Source of the DNA: Dicyema japonicum
Lineage: Eukaryota > Dicyemida > Rhombozoa > Dicyemidae
Length of the DNA stretch: 64,000 bases
Direction: 5' to 3'
Assembly (NCBI GenBank): GCA_011109175.1
Contig: RDEW01000001.1
Span: forward strand, 170,182-234,181
Below are positions 36,023 through 46,651 of this stretch, one piece after another (the first letter of the stretch is position 1; each line of letters begins with the position of its first letter). Position numbers and translations under genes: made by a program. The notes beneath the pieces were generated by a model that saw only the letters and a program-made list of their open reading frames with translations, searched no databases and was not told the origin of the DNA.

Positions 36023-37012
36023 ATGACCTTATCCTTGTGTGGATATGAATTATTAATTATTTTAATAAGTCCTGTAATTCTATATCAAATGGTTTATACA
36101 GATTTTGACTTTGGTCATTTAAATAACTTTCATAGAACATGTAATTTATTACATTTAAATCTTTGGAATGCACAGAATAAAGCAATTTTAAAAGGAATTA
36201 TAGAAGTAACATATATGAAAGATCAAAAAGTTTGTAATTTTTATTAATATTAGAATATGAGTTTCATATTTAATAAAGAAAATGCAAAATTATACAAAAT
36301 TTCATTAGGAGATAAAATTTTACTTATTTTATCATCACAAAATATTGATTTATATTTTACGTTTTTCTTGGTCAATAGTAGGCAATATTACCTTGAAAAG
36401 ATAGACTTATTTATTTGTAATTACAATTATTCATTAGTAGATAATTCTGATAATTATACTATTGCACTTGATAGGCAATTGATTCATTATATAGAAGATT
36501 ATGCTTGTCAGTTTATTATTAAAAAGTTTTCTTTCGATGTTTCACTCAATATTTCTTGTTTAAGAATCAAAATAATCAGTAATAGAGATACTAATGGATT
36601 TGGCTATCAAGGTATTGCTTATTTATTTTTAGGGCAATATTGTGAAAATTCTACATATAAGAAAGTCCATCGAAATATTAACCAAACTTCTATTATAATT
36701 AAACGCCCTACTAAAAGAGTGATTATTCCTAATATTAATAATTCTCCAAAAACAATTGATCCACATTCACAAAGAGCAACATTTACAAATGTTTATACTC
36801 CAATTATAACTAAACAACCAATTCGAAAAAAGATTAAAGATAGTTCAAATTCGTCTCATAATATTATCTCTCCAAATAATAATACTCCAATTAAAAGTAA
36901 ATCACATAATCGAACAGTGATAATCGTCAGTATTACTTCGATCATATTGATTACAATAATGATCATTGTTTATTACAAGAGGAGGACAGACCTGTCGAAC
37001 ATACTAGATTAG
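36023..37012 (+). CDS. Type I membrane protein of a repeated orphan family, copy 1
   Basis: Two exons, 36023-36229 and 36254-37012, are separated by a 24-nt intron; the joined frame codes for 321 aa. An N-terminal hydrophobic segment (CGYELLIILISPVILYQMV) acts as signal peptide or anchor. A core of about 140 residues holds SLGDKILLILSSQNIDLYFT, YYLEKIDLFICNY, YIEDYACQFI and SLNISCLRIKI. It is followed by a basic, Asn/Ser/Pro-rich stalk from about residue 190, a membrane helix (VSITSIILITIMIIVYY, about 291-307) and a short tail YKRRTDLSNILD. Many N-glycosylation sites and a few cysteines suit an extracellular domain. Copies 2 (26912) and 3 (3399, minus) and a 75-bp scrap at 37470 share it. No family recognised. 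A surface or secreted role at the host interface is inference. Confidence 0.8.
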
Positions 37013-37469
37013 TATTAATTAATTATTAATATTTCATTTTAAATTTTTTCACGGGTTTTTTTTGCAGTTAATATCGCTTAATCTAAAATAGGATAGATAA
37101 TGTTAAAATAGATTTGGCTACTTTATTTTTAACTAATTGTGTTTAGGTATTTTTGTTCTAATAGACACAAAAATCTTTATTTACATCATTTTATAAATTT
37201 ATTGAAATCTTTTGACGGTAGACGAAATTCTGACAAAAATTTAATTTTCCATATTTTTGACCAGAAAGGATCAACAGGACAATAAAATCATTGTATAGTG
37301 CATAGGTATTCTTCAAAATTATATAATAAATCCATTATTAAATACTGTTGATCTCAAATCCTTGTGTGAACTCTAAAACTCATAGCATATCATTTAAAAA
37401 TAAGACATATATGTAATTTTGGTGCAATTTAAGGAGCATCTTTCCATCTTTAATCTGTATTTCACTAGA
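37013..37469. other. AT-rich stretch
   Basis: Downstream region of the membrane-protein gene. No exon or repeat supported. Confidence 0.5.
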
Positions 37470-37544
37470 AAAATTAAAAAGTTTCTTTCGATGTTTCACT
37501 CAATATTTCTTGTTTAGAATCAAAAATAATCAGTAATAGAGGGA
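37470..37544 (+). pseudogene. 75-bp scrap of the TM protein family
   Basis: Matches 36524-36598 of copy 1 almost base for base (TCTTTCGATGTTTCACTCAA, AATCAGTAATAGAG) but with single-base gaps that break the frame. It is isolated from any other family sequence and ends where a CR1-like 3' end begins. Confidence 0.85.
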
Positions 37545-37760
37545 CTACCAATAAGGGCAACTTCATTTGAAGTTCTTGTGAAGAATTCCGGCGGAATATT
37601 CACCCAAAATAGAAGACCATCACAAGAACGGTGTAATCAAAATTGTGTCGATTCCCGAGACCGACACCGGGAAAAGATGAGAATATTGCTGAGAGAAAGC
37701 GCGACCACCTGATGGCGTTTTCCTTTAATTAGTTTTACCAGGTGATTTTTGGCTTAATAA
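37545..37760 (+). pseudogene. CR1-like 3' end fragment
   Basis: PIRATSFEVLVKNSGGI...RRPSQERCNQ...RDRHREKMRILLRES is the C-terminus of the 53 kb CR1-like family (compare TSFKELLKKL and TREEHRARKRWLLETA there). A close DNA match of its first ~100 bp is at 46148-46260. Confidence 0.65.
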
Positions 37761-37999
37761 GAATCATAATCGAGCACATCCTTCGGATGACACCCCAAGG
37801 TGCAATCAACTAAATACCCATACTTTCAGAGAAATAAAACAATATCCAGTGATACGGCAATTCCCAGACTGAAAAAAACAGGGCCCAGTGGATCTTTTTT
37901 GTTGGACTCCAGTGAACAATGGAATGGAGTATTGGCCATGTACCTGACTGGAAGGTTTCCATACGAGCTAAGAACATAGCTGTACACTGTTGGTTAGAA
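37761..37999. other. No recognised gene
   Basis: Short spacer between two opposed retroelement fragments. Confidence 0.4.
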
Positions 38000-38880
38000 T
38001 GTAAACAATCCTCTAGAATTGTATCGTGTTGAAGGCGTTTTTGATATCAATTTTGACGATTACATACGGAACATTTTCGTTCTTTTCAGTTTATGTGCGG
38101 ACAGCGTGAAACTACGGCTTCACAACCCCATGTGTGCTTTATTTCGATTGGGTTAGCTTTGTTATCAGCGTAGGCAGGGTTGCTCTGCATACAAGCTTTG
38201 AGGTCAACCGACGAAAGACCTAGCCGACAGCTTAGGGCGAGTTCCCCCTACATTCTTGTCGAATGTGATTAACTTATCGGAGATCATTACGTGTCGAATT
38301 GTTTCTGGTATTGTCCCTGAGAGCATCTTGTTTATTAATTTGGTGATAGCCGACACGAGTTAGACATCAGATTTGCTTGTGTTATGATCAATGAGGTCTA
38401 TGAGATCCCCTGGATGGAGCCCATCAAGTTCTCCACTGCTGCTCGGGACGAAAAAGATAATCATATCTTTTACGTCCTCTTTAGAGACAAATAGGTTAGT
38501 TAATTGTTTCGGACAAGGCAAAATCCAATGGTCGTTGGGAGTACTTTGATATCACTCAACAAGTGCTGCGTAGGACTGTTTAGATGCCTCAATTATAAGG
38601 TTCTGATCTGTAAGAATCCTCACGGCAGGATGGATTCCACTTTCAGAAAGCTTTCGACGGATTGCATTTTGTAATCTTTGTGTGTCCGAGATAGTCGATG
38701 TTTGCTTCTCATAGTTTTGGAAATCTGTAGGTGAGCTTTTCGGAGTCAGCCAATAAGTTCCCCGAGGTGAATATGTGGAATTTTCTTTAACTATTGACGT
38801 AAATGATGATTTCTCTTCTTTCACCCTCCTATGCATAGTGTGAATGGATCGAAACAAAATAATCGTACCCAGTTTTCAGA
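38000..38880 (-). pseudogene. YLDD-type retroelement, N-terminal part
   Basis: On the minus strand KENSTYSPRGTYWLTPKSSP and RIPDTQRL-like sequence (38857-38552) lead to SKEDVKDMIIFFVPSSSGEL, DGLHPGDLIDLID and INKMLSGTIPETIRHVMI, then FDKNVGGTRPKL. The order matches SSSGGIDGLRPGHIKIL...GDIPPTQG...GGVRPIAV in the 31.7 kb copy. Stops and frame changes throughout. Confidence 0.65.
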
Positions 38881-39746
38881 TTCGTCCGAAGAGACTGCCC
38901 TTTCAATACACTTACCTAGACAGATATACGGGCAGTTTTGGAGAGTTGTCGTGTATGTTTCAGGATTGAGATCAATTTAAGTACTTCCTGATGATTTACT
39001 CTCTCATTTATATTTGAAATCTCTTATATTTGAAAATCGGGTATAGATAGGAATCGTCTTCGGGTTAAAGACGACATGTGCTGGTCTCCAATAACATTAC
39101 ATGAGACATCCCTATTTTTCTGATAAATATGCAGGATTTTAAGTCATATTGATTTTTTGTTTAAAAATAAATTTCAATATTAAAAATTATAAACCCCAGA
39201 AAAAAGTTTGAGAATCAATACAAGGCAGATATAGACTTCTCTATTTTAAAGTAAAAACAGTGAATATTGAGGCATCACTGATGATGACGTCACTCACCAT
39301 GTCAGGAAACTGACGCCTTAAGCTGGAATAAACAGCAGCGAGTTTCTATTTGGAAGTGTGGTAAAAAATGACCAAATGAGTAACCTTGAGGAGTACCAGT
39401 ATAAGTTGTGAATGTTTCCGAATAACTATAACCCACATTAACCTTCAAGCAAGTATCTGAAAGAAATCGTATAATCCTAGGACAGTCTTCGTCAATAATG
39501 TCCTTGAAAAAATCAGTTATTTCTAAATAACTGATTCTATTTTATAATTCGTCACTTCACCAGTCTAATAAGTTGTCCCCCTTACAGTCGCTTCGACGCG
39601 CAAGGGATTACCTCAATTGGAGTCTTGACTCTATCTTGTGTTCGACAAATATACTTTCTAATATTTTAATAATAGTGAAAATAATTATTAATATATAATT
39701 GTTAATATTTGAATAATATTTGTGATTAAAGAGTAGTATTTACATA
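38881..39746. other. Upstream region of CCDC6, no gene recognised
   Basis: Contains a weak minus-strand SINE remnant at 39270-39345 (GATGACGTCACTC...AACAGCAGCGAG) and a 23-bp exact duplicate (39216-39238) of sequence inside the CCDC6 first exon. No other signal. Confidence 0.45.
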
Positions 39747-40923
39747 ATGCGACCATCTGACTCTGATAGAATGCCTGTTTTGGACTCAGCAAGCGAAGTG
39801 TGTGAGAGTGACGCCAGTAGCATTGATGGGCCCTCATTCCGTCGAGTCCATCCTTCCCAATTATCGAAGGACCAACTGATAAGAGAACTGGAGACAGTTT
39901 ACACAAAATGTGCCCAATACAAGGCAGATATAGACTTGTACAGAATGGAATGTAAAAATCTGAGGGATGAGAACAAAATGTGGAAGAAAAACAACGTGGA
40001 AATTGTAATATATGTCATAATGCCCAGCAATCTCGAATAGAACAGGAGGAGGAAAACATAAGCAACACATTGATGAGGAAGATTGATGAACTCAAGAAGG
40101 ACAAGGAGAGGATATCCATGGCCTACGAATTTGAGGAGGAGTGTCTGACGAATGAACTAAGCAGAAAGCTGGAGAGAGTAAAAAAGGAAAAGAAGGAGTT
40201 GGAAGAGAATCTAGTGAAGGAACACAACTGCCACGTGGAAATGCTGCAGAGACATATTCGCTCATTGGAGGCTCAGGCGTCTGCTAAGGAGACTGCGTTG
40301 GAGAAAGTATAGTTTGTGATGACTGCAGTTGAGGAAGGATAAGATTGATTTGGAGAATGTGTTGGAACACGAACAGGAGGCATTGGTCAACAAACTATGT
40401 CGAAGGATTGAAAAATTGGAGGCTGAAAAGATGTTGTCCTCGCTTAATATTTAGTAACCTTATGAATCGACTAAGTGAGCAGTCCTCAGTGCCAGACCAG
40501 ATTGATGTGAGGACTTCTGAGACGATGTCTGTTGATAAGCTGTCCTCAACATACGCAAATATGAAGTCAGAGTTGGTGAATCTACGACAGCAACTTCATT
40601 CTCAGCAGAACTTTAGTAGTTTGTGGTGTAACTGTGTAGATATTGAGAAAGTAAAACAACTCTCTCAAGAGGAGTCTCAAATGAGGGCTCACAACCGAAC
40701 TCTTAGACGGAAGGTTGGGGATAATGAGAAGATTAGACGACTTATATCGGAGAGTGAGTCGAGTGTGGATGATGACTGGTTGTGGTTTTTGTTATGTAGT
40801 ATTCGTAATGATATCATAATGTCCCCGATACAGAGAAACAAGATGTTTCCTAAAAGGAATGATTCTGACTATAATAGTGAATTCTCACATACTCGACTGT
40901 CTTCGGTTGTCTGTCTGTTTTAA
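39747..40923 (+). CDS. CCDC6: Coiled-coil domain-containing protein 6
   Basis: Six exons join to 355 aa: 39747-40004, 40028-40306, 40329-40453, 40476-40618, 40640-40778, 40800-40923. Introns are 21-23 nt. The product is almost all coiled coil and matches animal CCDC6 in order: [85 protein letters not shown], and [14 protein letters not shown] near the end. Human CCDC6 is longer (about 470 aa), with a proline-rich tail missing here. CCDC6 is a scaffold linked to DNA-damage signalling and CREB repression. The first two introns are fixed by homology. For the third an alternative 19-nt intron five residues upstream also keeps frame. The last two are multiples of three or tail introns and less certain. 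AATAAA lies at 41048. Confidence 0.92.
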
Positions 40924-41149
40924 TGGTAGACAAATGAATTTAAGGCTCCCTCTAATCAGACACGAGATAGTCCTGGGGATACTAGAAGAAGTTGATTTTT
41001 CTGTTATTTTCGACTATTGTCTTGTTTGTCACGTTTAGTCAATAATTAATAAAGTTTTACAAATTCAATGTTTAAATTTTACTTATTTGAGTTAAAAGGT
41101 GACTTGACATCTCTGACAAATTGCATATTATAAAAAGCACTTCCGAGAA

Positions 41150-41710
41150 AACACACATTAATTGTGCCTTATTCAGAATCATCCTTTTTGTCAGCATAGA
41201 ACATGATTTTCTTTTGCGCGCTAGTTCTCTTAGGTCGTCCGCCTAAGTTATTTTCATGCTAACCGCCGATTGGTCTTCATTCAAGATGGTCAAAAGTATC
41301 GTTCTTGGTCTTACACGGAATCCGGATCCATTGCGATATTTGCGGGGACCTGGTCATTTAGACGTTACACGTAGCCAAAAGGCTCTATTTTGATTTGAAA
41401 ATATCATCTAATAGCACGCCGGATTTGCATTTATTAAAATGGTTTTCATTTGAGATTTTCATAAGCCTCTGTGTAAAGAATCAAGATGGTCTATTTCCCG
41501 TTTAGGGATTCCCCAAATCCCAGAATTGTAGGTTAGTACCGGGATGACAAAAGTCTTGTATACTCTAAGTTTGGTGTTTAATCTTATCTTCTTGTGGCCC
41601 CATATTGAAGATATTTTTTTCGATGCACTCAGCAAAGATCTCCTACTGATAATATCTTCAGAGTTTTCTAGAAGCGAGCCCACCTTCTTTTGCCTCTCCA
41701 TGACTCGTCC
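41150..41710 (-). pseudogene. RTE-like RT C-terminal fragment
   Basis: The minus strand reads SASKKISSIWGHKKIRLNTK, LRVYKTFVIPVLTYNSGIWG and KREIDHLDSL, matching the thumb of the 12.5 kb element (LKLYKTLVVPVLTYNCGTWG). Weak tail sequence (GGRPKRT) follows toward 41150. Confidence 0.75.
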
Positions 41711-42336
41711 GATCAGTACGTGTAGGCGTTGTAAATACCGTTTTATCAGGATTTACGAATAAGAACCATGCTTGCCTAGCGAACTCTTTAATCGTGGAAG
41801 GACATGAAATATGGACTCTAGTTGTGTCGACGATTGCTAATTACTTACCAAGAAATGTCCTCTGACAGCCAAAGTCCTTAAAGAAAAAAATACGCAACAG
41901 TAGGAAACAGTTGGCCTTCAAGCATGCAGCAGGCGAAACCTCGGGGATCACAAACCCATATCGCTTTCCTTTCTACGTGCCATTGGATCGTTGATAGCAA
42001 AGAGTATGAGGGTTAGCCGATTGAACCAATTTCCACCAAAAGAAGGAATGTCACAAACCACAATAACCACCTACTAATTACCTCTCCTAATCCTAAATAT
42101 ACAACTAGGAAGCCTAATAATTGTTATTATTCCCCAAAGACAAAACATATAAGACAATATATATATAAATTAATCAGTACAAACACGTTTTGGTTGACTA
42201 GAGGATTGATCAACTGGTGGTCTATCAAATTGAGGCCCACGTAACTACAATAATATATAATAAAACATTAAATCCGACACCCTGTTTGATATCAGTGGGA
42301 GTTAGTTGTATTACTATGTGAAGTCTTTTAGCCACA
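41711..42336. other. No recognised gene
   Basis: Spacer between an RTE relic and the 3' end of the cyclin gene. Confidence 0.45.
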
Positions 42337-43158
42337 TCAAAATATGATAATAATAATACATTTATATTTTTCATCACCTCCCTCCAATGCATCCACCGTT
42401 TTCTACAATAATAACAACACTACCTTATCACCCACGTATTCTGCCCCAAAGTAAAGACAGGCAGTGGCAATAAGCTTTGGATCAAATTGCAGGTTAAAGA
42501 AGGAAAATGCCAAACTAATAATAGTAAATGATGACCACCTTATTGTAGCCAAATGAATAGCCACTCTTAAGGTATCCTTTCTACAGTTGTATTGCTTATA
42601 AAACTCCCCTATATAGAAATGGGGGTGAGTTATATTCAGGTCCACTTCCAAAGACTCAACCAATACATCCTCAACTTTCATTATTTCCTTGCGTATTAAC
42701 TTTGTTATATCAACCAATAACCCCCTTTAACACTTCCTCTTTTAGATTTGAGTTTAATGCACTCTTCAGTCTCTCATACTCTACTTCAGTCACATCCCTT
42801 AATTGTCGATTCCTGTCCTCGTACTTTGACGCCAACAGAACACATGCAGATCCAACAGACTAAAGTCATAATATCACTCACTTCTTTCCTGAACATTGAT
42901 ACTGGCTGCTTAGTATAGAATCTGTGCATTAGAGTCAAGGCTGAACATTTTGTCAACAAGCCACTACATTTATGAGAAATATTACCATTTAAGTACGTGG
43001 CACATGTGAAATATGTACACTGATACCTTCTGACGACAGTAGAACTCTGTGTTAAATGATATGTTCAATAGACGACTGGGAGTATTGTCTAAAGTGTCGT
43101 CGTATGTAAAATTCTTTGCTTTGTTGAAACGAGGGAGGGGCATATTACTAACAAACAT
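42337..43158 (-). CDS. Transcriptional cyclin (cyclin T/K/L-like)
   Basis: Minus-strand exons are 43158-42986, 42963-42882, 42859-42722, 42699-42424 and 42402-42337, with introns of 22, 22, 22 and 21 nt. Together they give an uninterrupted 244 aa. The N-terminal cyclin fold has FTYDDTLDNTPSR, as in cyclin T/K (FTREQLENSPSR), then CSALTLMHRFYTKQPVSMF and SVGSACVLLASKYEDRNRQLRDV. The second fold has VEDVLVESLEVDLNITHPHFYI and DPKLIATACLYFGAEYV. Such cyclins partner CDK9/12/13/11 and phosphorylate RNA polymerase II or splicing factors in the nucleus. The protein is much shorter than human cyclin T, lacking its long C-terminal region. The last exon (22 codons, KTVDALEGGDEKYK...) has no homology support and may be wrong. 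T, K and L cannot be separated with confidence. Confidence 0.88.
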
Positions 43159-45739
43159 TATTTAATAAATAGAGTGCAAATAATGCTAAAAGAGGCCAAC
43201 TCCACCACCTCAACAAAGATAGTTAACACTGTAATTTAATAATAAATCATTTATTCTATTATTTAATTAATTTTTAATATAATAAATATTAATTAATTAC
43301 GTTTTTTGCATATAAACAATATATTATATTATTACTACGAGATTTATGTCTTAAGTCCTTTTAAAGTGTTCATAATTATTTCTATTATTACCTTTTAGGA
43401 ACATTATCGTTATTTTCAAGGTTAGCTGATCCGGATTAACCTGACATAACTATGTCGTACAAGCCTTGTTATTCATTTATTGTATTTATTTTTTAAATAT
43501 TTTTTAGAATTTAAAAAAATGTAAAAAATATAATATTAATGAATAATATTGACTGTTATTCTGATTTTTACTATAAATAGTAACTATTATTATGACTGCA
43601 AGTGCTTAACCGATATTTTGCTACAAAATTTAAAGTGCGGCTGTTGGATATGAAGAAAATCGATGATATGACTATTTTCTTATTCTCGCATGGGGGATCT
43701 CTCGTTTGGGCTATATGTCATCTCGTATATCGCCTCATACTTTGCATTTTCTGGCCATTCTGAAGAAGTAGTTAATAATTGGAGATTGCTTCCATTTTGC
43801 TCAATAGCTTCGAAACTTTTTAGTTCTAAGAATTGGCAAGAGTCGTTAATAAATTATGAAAGCAATCATGGTGCGACTTAGAAACCCTATGAACGGAAAT
43901 GGTTCTCCCATCGTCTTAGAATCGCCTTCCTTTGATACACTGTTCATTGTCTTTTAGCAACTGTGTCTGATTTTTTTCTATTTCCCAGTAAATATAAAGT
44001 TTTTTTTTAAGTTTAGATTGCCACATTGTCGTACCCCACTTTATGATCTCTAATAACTTGATATTAAAGGCTTGATGCATCACCCAGAATAATACCCGAT
44101 AACTCAATGGCCGTTCGATTTTGGAAATCTAACTCCAGACGTTTTGACACATGTAGATGATCTTCAGACGGCAACCATAATTCTAATGTCCCTTTTCAGA
44201 TAGACTCGTAGGGTTCTTTTATTCCCCTCTGAGCTAATGGAAATGCGCTCGACAAACTTTTAAACAAAAAAACAGTTAATCCTCAACAGATTCAAGATTT
44301 CTAATTCGGACCGTATTTGATAGTAAACAGATCCTTTGACAGTATATAGGTCCAAAATATTTTTAGATTTTATTTGAAACCATAGTTGCCTTTTTGAACT
44401 CAGAAGAACAAGATTTCTCTATTGGGGACATTCAAGATCACATCCATAGAGTCTTCCTCGTTGCTAATCATTGATGGAGATTGGAATGAAATAGTTTAAT
44501 TTAAAAGCTTTATCAGCCCATGCGGAAGGAATATAAGAACGTACCCTTATCTGTTTAACCAACTTTTTGAGAGTTCAAAAAAGATACTTCACTGAACCTT
44601 TTCGGTAAGACAGGTAATAAGTACCATGGGTTGATGATGCAATCAATAGGACAATTGGGACTAACTTCCCTCTAGTAAAGCATGGCTGGAAATTGCAAGA
44701 GATTCTCTCTTCCATACGTAAATATTCGAGAAATTCAATCGCCTTGAAAGTACCTTGTCTATCGAAGATATATTGAGATGGAGTTAGTGGATACACTGAG
44801 AATTGTGTTCCCTGATGACTTTGATTTAGTATCAAATGACAAGGAAGCACTTATACTACTACAAATATTATGCCAGACTAACTGACAAAAAACTGTGGAC
44901 CTCCTTGAAGATACCGAGACAATGGGGGGAAATTACTATCAATGATAGCAATGAAAAAAAAGGTTTGTGGTGTTTGTGGTGGAAAAAAATAAACGTATCG
45001 TGGAAATAAAAGAAATGGACTCTACGAAAATCGTAGAAACGAAGTCATCTGACAAATGTTCATTTTGTTAAGACTCAGAATGTGAAATCCTCTGTTCTGC
45101 TTGGGAGATTTCTTCGACCTCGGATGTATCAAACTATCTCAGGTTGCTGTGAGCACATTTGATTTATCCTTCCTGCCTTTGCATAAGATTCCTAGTACCT
45201 ATAAGAATACTAACTTGTCTCCCAGTCGTATCGCAACCATGGACCCGAATCAATCTTACATCTCATCTCAGAGCTTGTTTTGATTTCAGAGGCCCTTTCG
45301 ATATGATCGAGGATGTACTCGGACAAACTAGACACATAATTTTGTGAGTCTGCTTATTTTTATGCCTTTTACGCTGGGACTTGTTCAAGAATGTCACGGA
45401 AAGGTCTCTCACAGTTTTATACGGACAAAAACATCAGTTCTTTTATTCAATTCTCTGACTGCCCTACCTCTTAACAAAATACGGGAGAAAGTCAAAATTT
45501 ATTAATTTGTTAAATTAATAAAGAGCACTTAATTTAGGGAGCTTTAAAGGCCATGCTATTTCGTCGACGATAGTCATCTAGATACGAAGCCATCCAGTCT
45601 CACGTGGATCCTTGGTGACCCTTTGGATCATTGAGGCTTCAGACTGACTAGATCCTCCAAAGTAAATTAATAAATCATTAAAACCATTTAATTATTAAAA
45701 ACCGAAAGTTATCTAATTAAACGTTTAAATTATTAGATT
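43159..45739. other. Long stretch without recognised gene
   Basis: AT-rich to 43600, then mixed sequence. Open frames at 43690-43881 (+) and 44575-44850 (-, MLPCHLILNQSHQGTQFSVY...) have no recognised motif, and no tiny-intron extension was found that lengthens them. Old mobile-element sequence is the likeliest content. Confidence 0.35.
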
Positions 45740-46260
45740 ATTCTTGCACGATATTCCAATTGATTTGTACGAAAATTCGATAACCCTTGTGTATGCCGAT
45801 GACATAATATATGCTTGCAAGGATATATGTGTTACGAGAGCTAAGACAAATTGCAAACTACTCTGGACAGACTTCATGAACGGTTGAAAAGAAGTTCAAT
45901 GTAAAATTCCACAGAAAAGTCCTCGACCTCTATTGTTACGTCGTTAGAAGACTATCAAGTTATTCTGCCGAACTATTTTTGAATCGTGAACTAATCCCAC
46001 ACAAGAAACAAGCAAAGATTCTGGGAGTAACATTTGACACCTAATGACCTTCAACACACATGTGGCAAAGATATGGATTTGCAGCTTGGGGAATAAAACG
46101 TGCCAGAACAAACATGGATAAGATCAATCCATTATGACCAATCTCTGGAATAACAGGAGTACCAATAAGGGCAACCCTCATTTAAAGTCCTTGTGAGGAA
46201 GTCGGGCGACATATTCACCCAAAATGAAAAACCGCCATAAGAACGGTACTATCGAAAACT
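45740..46260 (+). pseudogene. CR1-like retrotransposon fragments
   Basis: ITLVYADDIIYACKDICV (catalytic YADD) at about 45780, SYSAELFLNRELIPHKKQAKILGVTFDT up to 46043, then at 46148-46260 the 3' block shared with 37545. They belong to the 53 kb family (compare LVLTYADD and ILAVTYDPLLTFN there). Decayed, with internal loss. Confidence 0.75.
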
Positions 46261-46431
46261 TAAATTCGCTTAGTTTGCTAGTTTCTAACGGCGCACTAGT
46301 GAAACTATAACTATTATGGTTTTACCTATGTCCTTTTAATAATATAGGATAATTGGTAGAGATGGGAAATTTACAGCTATTTTTCCGATGCGTCCGTTTC
46401 AAGTAGACAAACATACCCCAAAATTTGCCTC

Positions 46432-46651
46432 ATGAATTTTTTACATCCAGTACACCCCCGTGTATTTATATCAGCCAGAGGTGATACAAAACCGATGCTT
46501 GAGAATATCATTGATATTCTCGAAACAGACTTTCACAACGCTGCTTGGAAAATATTAAACGTTGCTGCAATTCAGGATAACCTCACGGTACGTCAGCAAA
46601 ATTTCAACATAATGGCAAAATCTTTTAAACATCCACTCGCTAAGACCAGAA
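46432..46651 (+). pseudogene. Older coding-like sequence interrupted by the R4-like insertion
   Basis: Open frame MNFLHPVHPRVFISARGDTK...ENIIDILETDFHNAAWKILN...AKSFKHPLAKTR ends in the 34-bp repeat that reappears at 50327 on the other side of the insertion. It is probably the upstream continuation of the YLDD-type relic at 50.43-51.3 kb, but I cannot match it to that family by motif. Confidence 0.35.
46618..46651 (+). repeat. 34-bp direct repeat, left copy (target-site duplication)
   Basis: Identical over 34 bp to 50327-50360 (core AACATCCACTCGCTAAGACC). The two copies bracket the R4-like element exactly, so this is most simply its target-site duplication. Confidence 0.85.

Noticed and set aside
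39747-40923. Two or three separate small coiled-coil ORFs
   Set aside because: They are one CCDC6 gene; homology continues across 22-23-nt introns.
44575-44850. 91-codon minus-strand ORF as a gene
   Set aside because: No recognisable motif, no extension by small introns and no neighbours to support it; kept only as a note on the stretch.
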